Below, in pieces: positions 50,639-59,537 of a DNA stretch of 64,000 nt (the stretch's first letter is position 1; every line of letters starts with the position of its first letter). Origin of the DNA: Candidatus Aerophobota bacterium (lineage in GTDB: Bacteria; Chlamydiota; Chlamydiia; Chlamydiales; Simkaniaceae). Position numbers and translations under genes: made by a program. The stretch lies in contig NVUK01000007.1 in NCBI GenBank assembly GCA_002401865.1, forward strand, positions 1 through 64,000, written 5' to 3'. The notes beneath the pieces are model-generated. The model worked only from the letters and a program-made list of their open reading frames with translations, made no database searches and was not told where the DNA came from.

Positions 50639-51211
50639 TTATTCGACTTCTGCATCATGTGGAACTTCTTCCACTTGCCAAAACTCAAGGTCTTCTACTT
50701 TTGTGTCTCTACCGAAAATGGAAACCATCACACTTAATGATCCCTTTTCATGATTTACATTCGTGACTGATCCAATAAAGTTGATAAAAACTCCATCAAC
50801 GATTTTCACCGAATCACCAATTTTTATGTCGTGTTTATGAACCACTTCACCTTTTTTCTGCTTCAAATCATTTAAAATCTGCTCAACTTCTTTCTGAGAA
50901 AGAGGTACAGGCTTACCTTTACCTAGAAAGTCAATAACACCATTTGTGGTCTTAATGAACTGCCATGACTCATCGGTTAACACCATTCTAACAAGCGCAT
51001 AACCCGGCCAAAGCCTTTTCTCTCTAATCTTCTGCTCTCCAGCTTTGATCTCAACAACATTTTCCTCAGGAACTACTATTTCCTTCACAAATTCTTCCAT
51101 GCTGTGAGAACGAACACCTTCGTCCAGAGCCCTCTTAACTTTTTTTTCATGTCCAGACAGAACCTGAATTACAAACCACTGTCCACTTTCTTCACTCATA
51201 TTACTATCCAA
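50639..51211 (-). CDS. nusG: Transcription termination/antitermination protein NusG
   Basis: The 190-residue protein binds RNA polymerase and couples it to ribosomes or Rho. The NGN domain ([53 protein letters not shown]) is followed by a KOW domain ([23 protein letters not shown]). The start overlaps the secE stop by 8 bases, so the two are coupled. Confidence 0.97.
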   Translation of the reverse strand: MDSNMSEESGQWFVIQVLSGHEKKVKRALDEGVRSHSMEEFVKEIVVPEENVVEIKAGEQKIREKRLWPGYALVRMVLTDESWQFIKTTNGVIDFLGKGKPVPLSQKEVEQILNDLKQKKGEVVHKHDIKIGDSVKIVDGVFINFIGSVTNVNHEKGSLSVMVSIFGRDTKVEDLEFWQVEEVPHDAEVE

Positions 51212-51473
51212 TAAAAGTCCTAACTAAATAACGAAGGAGATCTAGACAAGACTTAACCACTAAATCAACTAAATAGATACCAGCTCCAAATAAAAGCACT
51301 GCCGCTAAAACTACTCTAGTTAGTTTCCACAATTCGCCTTTCTTCGTCCATGTTACCTTTTTTATCTCCTGCTTAACTCCTGCTAAAAAAGAATTTTTCT
51401 TCTTCTTTTGGCCCGTTACATGCTTTGATAATTTTGATGATGCTGTCATTTTTTCAGATCTCTTTCCTTTCAT
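51204..51473 (-). CDS. secE: Preprotein translocase subunit SecE
   Basis: This 89-residue protein has a charged N-terminal part and the conserved amphipathic segment QEIKKVTWTKKGELWKLTRVV before one membrane helix (about residues 55-75). The motif and the place before nusG identify SecE, the clamp of the SecYEG channel. Met9 is a possible alternative start. Confidence 0.93.
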   Translation of the reverse strand: MKGKRSEKMTASSKLSKHVTGQKKKKNSFLAGVKQEIKKVTWTKKGELWKLTRVVLAAVLLFGAGIYLVDLVVKSCLDLLRYLVRTFIG

Positions 51474-51490
51474 TACAACTTACTCTTAAC

Positions 51491-51563
51491 CGAGTGCGGA
51501 GGGATTCGAACCCCCGACCGGCGACTTTGGAGATCGCTGCTCTACCAACTGAGCTACACACCC
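51491..51563 (-). tRNA. tRNA-Trp (CCA anticodon)
   Basis: A full cloverleaf folds on the minus strand: acceptor GGGTGTG / CGCACTC, D arm GCTC...GAGC, anticodon stem GCGAT / GTCGC with loop CTCCAAA (anticodon CCA), T arm GGGGG TTCGAAT CCCTC, discriminator G. The 3' CCA is not encoded. It sits between tuf and secE, a position I recall for this tRNA in Chlamydiae. Confidence 0.95.
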
Positions 51564-51568
51564 CTCTC

Positions 51569-51621
51569 GCCCTCAAAAGGGCTAGTAGAAATGTTGTGCT
51601 ATTAACACAACACTTCTACTA
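51569..51621 (-). other. Two tandem RNA hairpins between tuf and tRNA-Trp
   Basis: On the minus strand, TAGTAGAAG TGTTGTG, a 7-base loop, then CACAACA T TTCTACTA forms a 16-bp stem including one G-U pair (51583-51621). A second hairpin, GCCCT TTTG AGGGC, follows at 51569-51582. Neither is followed by a T run, so they look more like processing signals separating the tuf message from the tRNA and secE than like a terminator. Confidence 0.65.
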
Positions 51622-51638
51622 CTCAAGCCAAAATAGCA

Positions 51639-52823
51639 CTACTCTATAATTTTACTTACAGTACCAGCACCAATGGTTCTTCCACCTTCTCTAATAGCAA
51701 ATCTCATGCCTTCTTCCATCGCTACAGGATAGATCAATGTACCTTCGATCTCAACACTATCTCCAGGCATTACCATTTCTGTGCCGGCTGGCAAAGTAAC
51801 TGTTCCTGTAACATCTGTTGTTCTAATGTAGAATTGTGGTCTATAACCTGTAAAGAAAGGCTTGTGACGGCCACCTTCTTCTTTCTTAAGCACGTAAATT
51901 GTACCTTTAAATTTTGTGTGTGGAGTACATGTTCCAGGAGCAGAAAGAACCATACCTCTTTCAACTTCGTCCTTACCAATACCTCTAAGAAGGACTCCAA
52001 CGTTCTCACCAGCTCTCACTTCATCAAGCAGTTTATTAAACATTTCTAGACCTGTAGCTACTGATGCTCTAGTATCTTTAATACCAACGATCTCAATCTT
52101 GTCGTTAAGTTTAAGAATACCTTTTTCAACTCTACCTGTAACCACAGTTCCTCTACCAGGAATAGAGAACACGTCCTCAATTGGCATTAGGAATGGTTTG
52201 TCTACTTCTCTTTTTGGAGTAGGAATTTTTTCATCTACTGCAGTCATTAACTCTTCGATGCTCTTTTCCCAAGTAGCATCACCTTCTAGTGACTTAAGTG
52301 CAGAACCTCTAATAATTGGGCAGTCATTGTAACCTTGCGCTTCTAGAAGCTCAGCAATTTCCATCTCAACAAGTTCAACAAGCTCTTCATCGCCCGCTTC
52401 CACTTGGTCCATTTTGTTAATATATACAACGATTGAAGGAACTCCAACCTGTCTAGCTAGCAAAATATGCTCTTTTGTCTGAGGCATAGGACCGTCTGTT
52501 GCTGCCACAACAAGAATCCCTCCATCCATTTGAGCAGCACCTGTAACCATGTTCTTCACATAGTCAGCGTGACCGGGACAATCAACGTGAGCATAGTGTC
52601 TTTTGTCTGTTTCGTACTCAACGTGACTTGAATTAATCGTAATACCACGCGCCCTTTCTTCAGGACTATTGTCGATAGAGGCATAATCACGAACTACCGC
52701 TCCACCTTTTTTCGCCAAATGTGCAGTAATAGCTGCTGTCAGTGTCGTTTTGCCATGATCAACGTGACCAATGGTCCCAATGTTCACATGCTCTTTATTT
52801 CTTTTAAATGTTTCTTTTGCCAT
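51639..52823 (-). CDS. tuf: Elongation factor Tu
   Basis: The 394-residue EF-Tu carries aminoacyl-tRNA to the ribosome. The G motifs are [10 protein letters not shown], the switch region [26 protein letters not shown] and NKMDQVE. Domains 2 and 3 are complete, ending [21 protein letters not shown]. It lies between two tRNA genes (Thr upstream, Trp downstream), so the primary transcript must be processed. Confidence 0.98.
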   Translation of the reverse strand: MAKETFKRNKEHVNIGTIGHVDHGKTTLTAAITAHLAKKGGAVVRDYASIDNSPEERARGITINSSHVEYETDKRHYAHVDCPGHADYVKNMVTGAAQMDGGILVVAATDGPMPQTKEHILLARQVGVPSIVVYINKMDQVEAGDEELVELVEMEIAELLEAQGYNDCPIIRGSALKSLEGDATWEKSIEELMTAVDEKIPTPKREVDKPFLMPIEDVFSIPGRGTVVTGRVEKGILKLNDKIEIVGIKDTRASVATGLEMFNKLLDEVRAGENVGVLLRGIGKDEVERGMVLSAPGTCTPHTKFKGTIYVLKKEEGGRHKPFFTGYRPQFYIRTTDVTGTVTLPAGTEMVMPGDSVEIEGTLIYPVAMEEGMRFAIREGGRTIGAGTVSKIIE

Positions 52824-52889
52824 GATCTCTCCTTATCAGCTAGTTGGCTCAACCCAGTAGTTAATTACGTATATTACAACGCACCTGAT

Positions 52890-52960
52890 GCCCAGAATAG
52901 GAATTGAACCTACGACCGCTTACTTACCATGCAAGTGCTCTACCCCTGAGCTATCTGGGC
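52890..52960 (-). tRNA. tRNA-Thr (GGT anticodon)
   Basis: Cloverleaf on the minus strand: acceptor GCCCAGA / TCTGGGC, D arm GCTC...GAGC, anticodon stem CTTGC / GTAAG (one G-U) with loop ATGGTAA (anticodon GGT), T arm GTAGG TTCAATT CCTAT. It is 71 bases without discriminator and CCA. It lies between infA and tuf. Confidence 0.94.
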
Positions 52961-53134
52961 ATATGTTTACACGCAGACAGCCAAAGATTTACTCCGTTGA
53001 CCCGCCTAAAACTGACTAAAGTTTATAGGGTAACCTAAATTAAATCAACATCTACTTAAAATATTTATCAAAAAAGTATTTATAATCTCGAAACCCCCTT
53101 CTTCGACTATCTTTTACACCCGACTGGTGTAAAA

Positions 53135-53353
53135 TTATCTTTGGCGATATATAATTCTCGCCTGAGACAGATCGTAGGGTGAAAGTTCTACTTTGACAGT
53201 ATCGCCTACGAAAACCCTAATATTTCTCATTCTCATCTTCCCACAAAGGTGGGCAAGCACTGTCATGCCATTTTCAAGAGCTACCTTGAACGTCATGTTA
53301 GGTAGCAGTTCTTCTACTACCCCTTCTAGCTTTAATGTATCCTCTTTCGGCAT
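53135..53353 (-). CDS. infA: Translation initiation factor IF-1
   Basis: This short OB-fold protein binds the ribosomal A site during initiation. The sequence [20 protein letters not shown], then [39 protein letters not shown] is the IF-1 family pattern. I place the start at ATG 53353 (72 aa, the family length). An ATG four codons upstream at 53365 is possible, since AAGGA lies very close to the chosen start. A strong promoter is seen upstream. Confidence 0.93.
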   Translation of the reverse strand: MPKEDTLKLEGVVEELLPNMTFKVALENGMTVLAHLCGKMRMRNIRVFVGDTVKVELSPYDLSQARIIYRQR

Positions 53354-53389
53354 TTCCTTTATCATCTACGATTCATTCTAATGCTGCCC

Positions 53390-53419
53390 ATTATATTCTA
53401 TCTACACCCATTTATACAA
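53390..53419 (-). promoter_or_regulatory. Promoter of infA (and probably tRNA-Thr and tuf)
   Basis: On the minus strand TTGTAT, 18 bases, then a perfect TATAAT. The -10 ends 37 bases before the chosen infA start. It is the best consensus match I noticed in the window and would suit the highly expressed translation genes downstream. Confidence 0.6.
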
Positions 53420-53507
53420 TAGATAAATTTATTAGATCCTCCCCTTCTCTTTTTTACCTTTATCGTTTAAAATAGTGTCACCTTTAGTAAGTAAACAAAG
53501 CCCCTCT

Positions 53508-53924
53508 ATGTTAAAGCCAGATCTTCCCTCCCACATCACCTCTCTATTACAATCTTTTGACAACCTCTCTGACCAGGAAAAAATTGAAAAAATTATCTTT
53601 ATAGGGTCAAAGCTTCCTACTATGCCAAATGCATCAAAAAAACCTTCTAACCTTGTTCCTGGATGCCAAAGCCAACTCTACATTGCAGTAAGCATGAACG
53701 AGGACAATCTCTCCATACAGGCTGATTCTGACGCTTTAATATCCAAAGGACTTGCAGCTCTTTTCCTTCAAGCTTACTCAGGACAGTCCATATATTTTCT
53801 TTTTGACAACCCTCCCCACTTTTTCTCAAAAATTGGCCTTTTCTCTATGATATCCGTGCAGCGTCAACAAGGTTTTTTAAGTTTATACAAACATGTATTA
53901 AAAGCTTGTTCAAAATTTGTTTAA
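53508..53924 (+). CDS. SufE-like iron-sulfur cluster assembly protein
   Basis: The 138-residue protein matches the SufE family: a helical N-terminus with the NLSDQEKIEKIIFIGSKLP pattern, then NLVPGCQSQLYI, in which the Cys corresponds to the sulfur-accepting Cys of SufE, then ADSDALISKGLAALFLQAYSG. SufE takes sulfur from the cysteine desulfurase SufS and passes it to the scaffold. The frame opens with GTG at 53475, but the ATG at 53508 fits the family. It is divergent from infA. Confidence 0.85.
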   Translation: MLKPDLPSHITSLLQSFDNLSDQEKIEKIIFIGSKLPTMPNASKKPSNLVPGCQSQLYIAVSMNEDNLSIQADSDALISKGLAALFLQAYSGQSIYFLFDNPPHFFSKIGLFSMISVQRQQGFLSLYKHVLKACSKFV

Positions 53925-53930
53925 GTAAAT

Positions 53931-55652
53931 TTAGTGGTAAGCACACTGGATCATGGCCGCTGAAGCCAACAACCTAATAATAGCATAGGGCTCATCTAAA
54001 AGTGTGAGAAGAAAGCTTATAGATTTTTTACACCCCACACTAGCTATAGCTTGCAAAATTCCAATCTGTCTATTTCTATCCACTTGATAAAAAAGCTTTT
54101 CTAAAACAGGCAGAGCCTTATCACTATCGCCATTAGCACAAAGCACAATAGCTGCCTGTAGCCTTAAATCTACATCTTCATCATCTAAAAATTTTTTAAT
54201 AATTTCCAAAGCCTTTTGCCCTTCCATACCTATTAAAAGGTTGGCAGCTGTGAAGCTAACGCCTAATTGATGATTCTTTAAAAATTCTCTTATAGATTCT
54301 GTAGCTCCTGCATACTGTAAAGAGGCCAATATTTTAAGAAGATCAAGTCTTGCCATATTGTCCACCATGTTAGGGTATCTTGGAACCTGAGGAGTATGTC
54401 TTACTTTTGAGGGTAGCACTAAAGAACAGAGCGAAAATGAGGGCGTAAAATGCATTATTTTCTTCTGGTTATTTTTTAAAAAAAAAGCAATCTCTTCTAA
54501 AGCTAAAGCATTATCCACTTCTGAGCCAAGCATTCCCAAGGCCATATTTAAACGCACAAAGGGATCCATCGAATTTTTTAAAGTTAAAACAATTTCTTTC
54601 TGCGCTTTTTTTCCAATTTTGGCTAAAAAATAAGCAGCCATGCATTTAACATCTTTCCTTGAGCTCTGCATCCACGAACGGAGCTTAGACACAGATTTTG
54701 CCATAAAATAGGGAGCAAAAACCCATGAAGCCAAAACAGACACATAAGGATTGCCATCATCGCAAATAGTTGCTAATTGTTGAGCATTTTCACTCGACAA
54801 GCTACAAATCCCTATTAAGTATAAATTACTAAGGGCAGCAAGTCTTACCTGAGGAGAGGGATCTTTTAATAACGAATAGAGTTCTGCCCCGCTATCTTGC
54901 TTATCTAAAAAACCTATAATATTGCACCCAAGAGCGCGCAGACCTGCTCTTTTCGAGCACAAAAAACTGGCAAGTTCATGTTTACTAATAAGACCATAAC
55001 TACCCACTACGGCAATAGCTGCTGCTTGTTTTTCTTCATCCAAGGCTCGATCATTGGTAATAATTTTTCTTAAAAAAAGTCGACTCCCCCCAGCTTGTAA
55101 CATGCCTAAAGCCTTAATCGCTTCCAACCGAACAAACCACACCTTTTCACGCGTTACCATCTCTTGTATTTTTTCAATAATCATCTCGTCACGGTACCGA
55201 CTCGATAGCTGAAGCGCCATAACTCTTATAAAGCTATTGGGAGAATCTAAATGCTCCGCAAGCATTTTTACAGCCCTAACATCATCAGCGGCAAAGGCTC
55301 CTGATAGTAGCGTTGCATGAAGTTGTGGGTTGTTTTTTTTCGAGCACGCATTAAGAACCGACCACCCCAATGTTTCTATTAAATCATAGTCCATCGTTTC
55401 TTGATTTAAAAAATAGCTCTTCCAACACTGCAAAGCTTCAAAATCTAAATGCATATTTGCTAAGATTTTGACATGCATTTTTTTTAACTGTAGATTTTCT
55501 CCATCTTCTTTCAAACCCTCTTTACACCAGTGTAAAGCCGTTTCAAAATCCTTCATAATCATATGAGACTGAATAAATTCTAGTTTTTCTTGAGCAAATG
55601 TTCCTGAACATATAGAACAGAAAAATATTAGAGCTATATAAAACTTGTACAT
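53931..55652 (-). CDS. HEAT-repeat exported protein
   Basis: This 573-residue protein has a signal peptide (MYKFYIALIFFCSICSGTFA, then QEKL), which fixes the start at 55652 although the frame opens earlier. An N-terminal TPR-like part (QSHMIMKDFETALHWCKEGLKEDGENLQLK) is followed by HEAT-type repeats: VKMLAEHLDSPNSFIRVMALQL, LLKDPSPQVRLAALSNLYLIG, ADEDVDLRLQAAIVLCANGD-like units (FLDDEDVDLRLQAAIVL) and LLDEPYAIIRLLASAAMI. Such alpha-solenoids bind proteins. No enzyme motif was seen. It starts 20 bases after the HIT gene and is probably in the same operon. Confidence 0.8.
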   Translation of the reverse strand: MYKFYIALIFFCSICSGTFAQEKLEFIQSHMIMKDFETALHWCKEGLKEDGENLQLKKMHVKILANMHLDFEALQCWKSYFLNQETMDYDLIETLGWSVLNACSKKNNPQLHATLLSGAFAADDVRAVKMLAEHLDSPNSFIRVMALQLSSRYRDEMIIEKIQEMVTREKVWFVRLEAIKALGMLQAGGSRLFLRKIITNDRALDEEKQAAAIAVVGSYGLISKHELASFLCSKRAGLRALGCNIIGFLDKQDSGAELYSLLKDPSPQVRLAALSNLYLIGICSLSSENAQQLATICDDGNPYVSVLASWVFAPYFMAKSVSKLRSWMQSSRKDVKCMAAYFLAKIGKKAQKEIVLTLKNSMDPFVRLNMALGMLGSEVDNALALEEIAFFLKNNQKKIMHFTPSFSLCSLVLPSKVRHTPQVPRYPNMVDNMARLDLLKILASLQYAGATESIREFLKNHQLGVSFTAANLLIGMEGQKALEIIKKFLDDEDVDLRLQAAIVLCANGDSDKALPVLEKLFYQVDRNRQIGILQAIASVGCKKSISFLLTLLDEPYAIIRLLASAAMIQCAYH

Positions 55653-55671
55653 AGAAACAACTTCCCAAAAA

Positions 55672-56007
55672 TTAAGTAATATCGCCGAGTATAGCTCCTC
55701 CGAGCAAATGAAAATGCAGATGAAACACCGTTTGACCTGCTCCCTTTCCACTATTTGTTACAAGTCTATAATTATCTGCAACCCCTACTTTTTTTGCCAC
55801 ACTCTGTGCTACTTCAATAATATGGGAAACTATAGACAGCTCATCTACCGGAATACTTTGAATATTTGGGTATAATTTTTTGGTTATAATAAGTAGGTGT
55901 ACAGGGGCTTTGGGCATCATATCTTCAATAACTAACACATGTTCTGTTTCAAAAACTTTTTTACTCGGAATCGTCCCTTCTACAATTTGCTCAAAAATAG
56001 TGCTCAT
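55672..56007 (-). CDS. HIT family (HINT-type) nucleotide hydrolase
   Basis: This 111-residue protein has the histidine triad HLHFHLL (His96, 98, 100) near the C-terminus and the N-terminal FEQIVEGTIPSKKVFET and PVHLLIITKK segments of HINT proteins, which hydrolyse AMP-linked substrates. The ATG overlaps the last base of the MYG1-like gene stop. I recall the HIT-MYG1 pair as neighbours in Chlamydia. Confidence 0.92.
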   Translation of the reverse strand: MSTIFEQIVEGTIPSKKVFETEHVLVIEDMMPKAPVHLLIITKKLYPNIQSIPVDELSIVSHIIEVAQSVAKKVGVADNYRLVTNSGKGAGQTVFHLHFHLLGGAILGDIT

Positions 56008-56888
56008 TACTTTTTTCCTTTTCTGAGTGCTAACTCAAGAGCTTTTAGAACTTGTTCCTTCGTCTCCCAAATAGAAATAAACCTACCCTTATGACAAAAA
56101 ACACCTCCCTCTACACCGCTAGCCTGTAATAATTCTTTATCACTAAGCCCTGCCCAAGTAATGGGAAGATCGAGACGCACTTTCATTTTCTTTTCTGCGT
56201 TAGGGGGTATACCTCTTAATTTCCAATGTTCACCTGCCGGCATAACCACAAATTTTGCAGGATGAGATTTCCCTCCTAAAGAGAAAAAAGATTCCATCCA
56301 AGGCATAGCTTCTGAAAAAATAAGTGCATCTTTACCTTGCTTCATCACCTCTTTCACACTAGAGCGACACTCTTTGATATAACGATGCTTTTCAAGTAAT
56401 CTCTCTAAATGGCCAAGAGAGAATTCCAATGCCCTATGAAAACCTGTATCAAAAACTTGTTCACTTTCCGTGTATCTAGTAGGACCAAAACACGCAATAA
56501 CTGAAGAGTAACTCGCCGTACCAAGAGGAAGGTTAAGCCTCCCATTATCAATAGCATCTACACCTTTGACTAAACAACGATTAAAGTAGTTATAGGTAGC
56601 ACCATCCATAATTTTACTCTGCTTCAAATACTTTAAGATCATGCCAGCACTACTTAAAAAGCCTTGATACTCTTTTTGATGATGATCAAACCGTTTGTTT
56701 TCATGCACATATTCTCCGCCCACATCACAAACAAACTCACATTTATCTAACACCAAGCTATCTCTTGTCCTTATAATCTTATCCTTATCAATAAGATCGT
56801 AAAGAATCAAAAAAGCACAGGCTGTAACTTCATCAGCATGAAAACTACCATCATGAGTCCCAAAACTTCTAGGGATATAATCTACCAT
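56007..56888 (-). CDS. MYG1-like DHH-family phosphoesterase/exonuclease
   Basis: This 293-residue protein has the MYG1 hallmarks: THDGSFHADE with the metal-binding His and Asp near the N-terminus, CDVGGEY, and the DHH motif in RFDHHQKEY, then the C-terminal WAGLSDKELLQASGVEGGVFCHKGRF. MYG1 proteins are metal-dependent exonucleases found mainly in eukaryotes and scattered bacteria. The frame opens with TTG at 56906; ATG at 56888 with an AGG upstream is preferred. Confidence 0.9.
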   Translation of the reverse strand: MVDYIPRSFGTHDGSFHADEVTACAFLILYDLIDKDKIIRTRDSLVLDKCEFVCDVGGEYVHENKRFDHHQKEYQGFLSSAGMILKYLKQSKIMDGATYNYFNRCLVKGVDAIDNGRLNLPLGTASYSSVIACFGPTRYTESEQVFDTGFHRALEFSLGHLERLLEKHRYIKECRSSVKEVMKQGKDALIFSEAMPWMESFFSLGGKSHPAKFVVMPAGEHWKLRGIPPNAEKKMKVRLDLPITWAGLSDKELLQASGVEGGVFCHKGRFISIWETKEQVLKALELALRKGKK

Positions 56889-56985
56889 TACCAGCTTACC
56901 TATCAACTAATCTCGCATTGTCTAATTTTAACAAAAAATACTCAAGGAAAAAGTACACACACATAGATTCTATAAAGAGTGATAC

Positions 56986-58206
56986 CTAAGACGCCGTAGG
57001 CAAGAGATTCCAAGTAGAGAGCACTTGAAGAGCAATAATTGTAAATGCTCCTACGAAGGTAAATATAATAAGAGGCTTACCTCCAAAAACACGGAAAGAT
57101 GCCTCTTTTTTTTCAATATATCTCGACTTCCACACAATCAATGGTGGAAAAATTCCATAGAGTATAGCAACAAAAACTCCTGCATAACCGATAGCAACTA
57201 CAAAAGCTTTAGGATAAAATAGTGCAAAAATAACTGGGGGAATATACATCAACGCAAGGAGTGATATCTTTCCTTTAAGATCTTTTTTTATATGTAAACC
57301 GTCTGCTAAAAAATCAAATAGACTAAGCGCTACACCAAAAAAAGAAGTAATAAGAGCAAAAAAAGAAAAGCAAGACACCATAGCCCCAATCCAATGACTA
57401 TCTACTTTCTGCGCCAATACTGCGGCTAAAGCTGCTACGGGTTGATCAGCTTTAACAATAGTTGCAAAGCCCCCTGCTCCTACAGGCAAAACTCCAAAAA
57501 TAAACATTTCCCATAAAAAATAAACAACTAAAGGGATCAAACTTCCGAAAAAAAGAACTTTTTTTAACTTTTTAACATCTCCTAACAAGTAGGTCCTTAA
57601 CGAAGGCAAAATCAAATGGGATGTAAACGATAAAACAACAACGGGCACAGCAGCAAATGTGTATTTAAAACTCCCTCCTTGAAAAAACTTGAGCTCCATA
57701 TGAGGAAAAAGCGAAAGACAAAGGATGAAAAATGAAACCACTAAGGCCACCATACAAACGCGGTTTAATCCATCAACAAAAGCCGTCCCAAAAACTACCA
57801 ACACTCCAAAAAACATAAAAAACATAAACACACCCACCCAAGGAGCGAGCTCAATTAATAAACTTACTTGAAAAAGCTTTCCAACAATCGCCCCACCAGC
57901 GGAAATATATGCCGCCGCTACCGTATAGAGTAGTAATAGAAAAACAACCCACGCTATCCCTTGATAAAAGGGACCAAAATGATCTCTTACCATAGTGATA
58001 ATGTTAGCGCCGATTTTATTAGAAAAGAGGTTAGCCTCTAGTAGATAAAACAGAGTGAGCAACATGAAGGCAAAAACAGAAAACAACAATAGGGACGAAT
58101 ACTTAAACCCTGAAAGACCTGTTGCTACAGGAAGGGCAAGCATACCCGCACCGATTGCAGTACCTGCAACCAAAAGCGAACTGCCTAAAACTTTATTATC
58201 TTTCAT
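56986..58206 (-). CDS. Aromatic amino acid permease (TyrP/HAAAP family)
   Basis: This 406-residue inner-membrane transporter has about eleven helices. The N-terminus GSSLLVAGTAIGAGMLALPVATGLSGF is the diagnostic HAAAP segment, and the loop FTSHLILPSLRTYL also fits. The family imports tyrosine or tryptophan by proton symport; chlamydiae usually carry one or more tyrP copies. The single copy here may feed both. It sits next to the outer-membrane protein gene, 3 bases apart, in one transcript. Confidence 0.92.
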   Translation of the reverse strand: MKDNKVLGSSLLVAGTAIGAGMLALPVATGLSGFKYSSLLLFSVFAFMLLTLFYLLEANLFSNKIGANIITMVRDHFGPFYQGIAWVVFLLLLYTVAAAYISAGGAIVGKLFQVSLLIELAPWVGVFMFFMFFGVLVVFGTAFVDGLNRVCMVALVVSFFILCLSLFPHMELKFFQGGSFKYTFAAVPVVVLSFTSHLILPSLRTYLLGDVKKLKKVLFFGSLIPLVVYFLWEMFIFGVLPVGAGGFATIVKADQPVAALAAVLAQKVDSHWIGAMVSCFSFFALITSFFGVALSLFDFLADGLHIKKDLKGKISLLALMYIPPVIFALFYPKAFVVAIGYAGVFVAILYGIFPPLIVWKSRYIEKKEASFRVFGGKPLIIFTFVGAFTIIALQVLSTWNLLPTAS

Positions 58207-58209
58207 GGG

Positions 58210-59400
58210 CTAGAAGCCCCACATGAAACCAATTCCCCCATAGGAGGCTCTCTCTTTAAAAAACTGTCCTGGACTATAACCATGATGATAATTAACAAAT
58301 AAACGTAACTTTTTTCCTAAACCTTGAAGTTTACTCCATTCGTAACCTGCCATATAGGTTCCGTCTAAACTCCACTGACAAGCTTGCCAATTTCTCCAAT
58401 AAGCTGCAACAAAAAAGGTTCCGTAGATTTTGTGATGATAACTTTTATAGCCGAAAAAACTAGCATCTCCGCCATACTCGATATAAAACGGATCAAAGGG
58501 ATAGGTTCTATCTGTGTGTATAACCCAACCAGGTCCTAGATAAACCCTAACAGATTCTGTCGCCTGATAAGATACAAAAAAGTCGATCGCTTCGTTACTT
58601 GGATTAACTCTTTTAATATCCGGATTATGCGCCATATATTCATCCCCCAAATGGGTTGAAACATGGTAAAGTCTTAAACGATAAGCCCATTTATTAAAAG
58701 CATATGAAATAGGAAAAGCGAGTAAGTAGTCTGTATTCATCAACTCTGCTGACTCATTGGGATAATTAACCCACATGTTAAACACAGACCAAACACCGGC
58801 TTGAATGTTTAACTGAAGATCTCCTCCAGGAACAAAAACATTGTTCCATCGATAAAGAGGGAAATAACTAGCAACAGAGACAGCTATAGTATCATTGCCC
58901 AAAACCCTATCACCCCAGCGATAAGCTACCGAGTTAACCGTCGCCATAGGATTGGCAATCATGGGAGCGTAGAGTAGAGTTGTCTGCGGAAACCAAACAC
59001 CCGTAACATTAGGTTTAACTTCCCGTTTTTCTAATTTTGCTTTTTTAGCGTCTGGAAATTTAGAAACAGGTGTTACCGATTTAACCGAAGGCAGATCACT
59101 AATATAACGGATAATACTTGTCTTAAGCAGCTCATTTTTTGGCAAATTGTAAAGGTAAACGTCTCCATTTTCAACGTACACCAACACACCAAACTCATAG
59201 TAATATGCATTCACTAAGGCTTGAATATAACCTTCTAAATAAGTATCAGTTTCATCAGAAAAAACATGTGTAGATGGATCATCTCTAGAAACTGTAGTTG
59301 CAAAAATACAAACAGGAGAAGCGCAGTAAAAACTAAACACAATAAATAGGGTTACAACGAATTTAATTTTAAAATTTTTACTTATCACGGTAGGGCACAA
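58210..59400 (-). CDS. DUF1207-type outer-membrane protein
   Basis: This 396-residue protein has a signal peptide (hydrophobic core FVVTLFIVFSFYCASPVCIFA). The N-terminal mature region is soluble and ends in a charged Lys-rich linker (about 120-135); the rest is beta-strand-like, ends in phenylalanine (GGIGFMWGF) and is rich in Trp and Tyr, as in an outer-membrane barrel. The block RLRLYHVSTHLGDEY and the later YEYGGD-like segment (YIEYGGDASFFG) are typical of DUF1207. Function unknown. It precedes the aromatic amino acid permease gene by 3 bases. Confidence 0.82.
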   Translation of the reverse strand: MCPTVISKNFKIKFVVTLFIVFSFYCASPVCIFATTVSRDDPSTHVFSDETDTYLEGYIQALVNAYYYEFGVLVYVENGDVYLYNLPKNELLKTSIIRYISDLPSVKSVTPVSKFPDAKKAKLEKREVKPNVTGVWFPQTTLLYAPMIANPMATVNSVAYRWGDRVLGNDTIAVSVASYFPLYRWNNVFVPGGDLQLNIQAGVWSVFNMWVNYPNESAELMNTDYLLAFPISYAFNKWAYRLRLYHVSTHLGDEYMAHNPDIKRVNPSNEAIDFFVSYQATESVRVYLGPGWVIHTDRTYPFDPFYIEYGGDASFFGYKSYHHKIYGTFFVAAYWRNWQACQWSLDGTYMAGYEWSKLQGLGKKLRLFVNYHHGYSPGQFFKERASYGGIGFMWGF

Positions 59401-59537
59401 AAATTGAATTTTTATTTATTAATAACGCGTTATAAAAAAAAAAGCAAAACATGATTTCATCTTTTTACAAATCTTGTCACAAAATACATTTTATGATAAA
59501 AACACCTATCCCCTATTTTGACACTACGGAAATAGTC

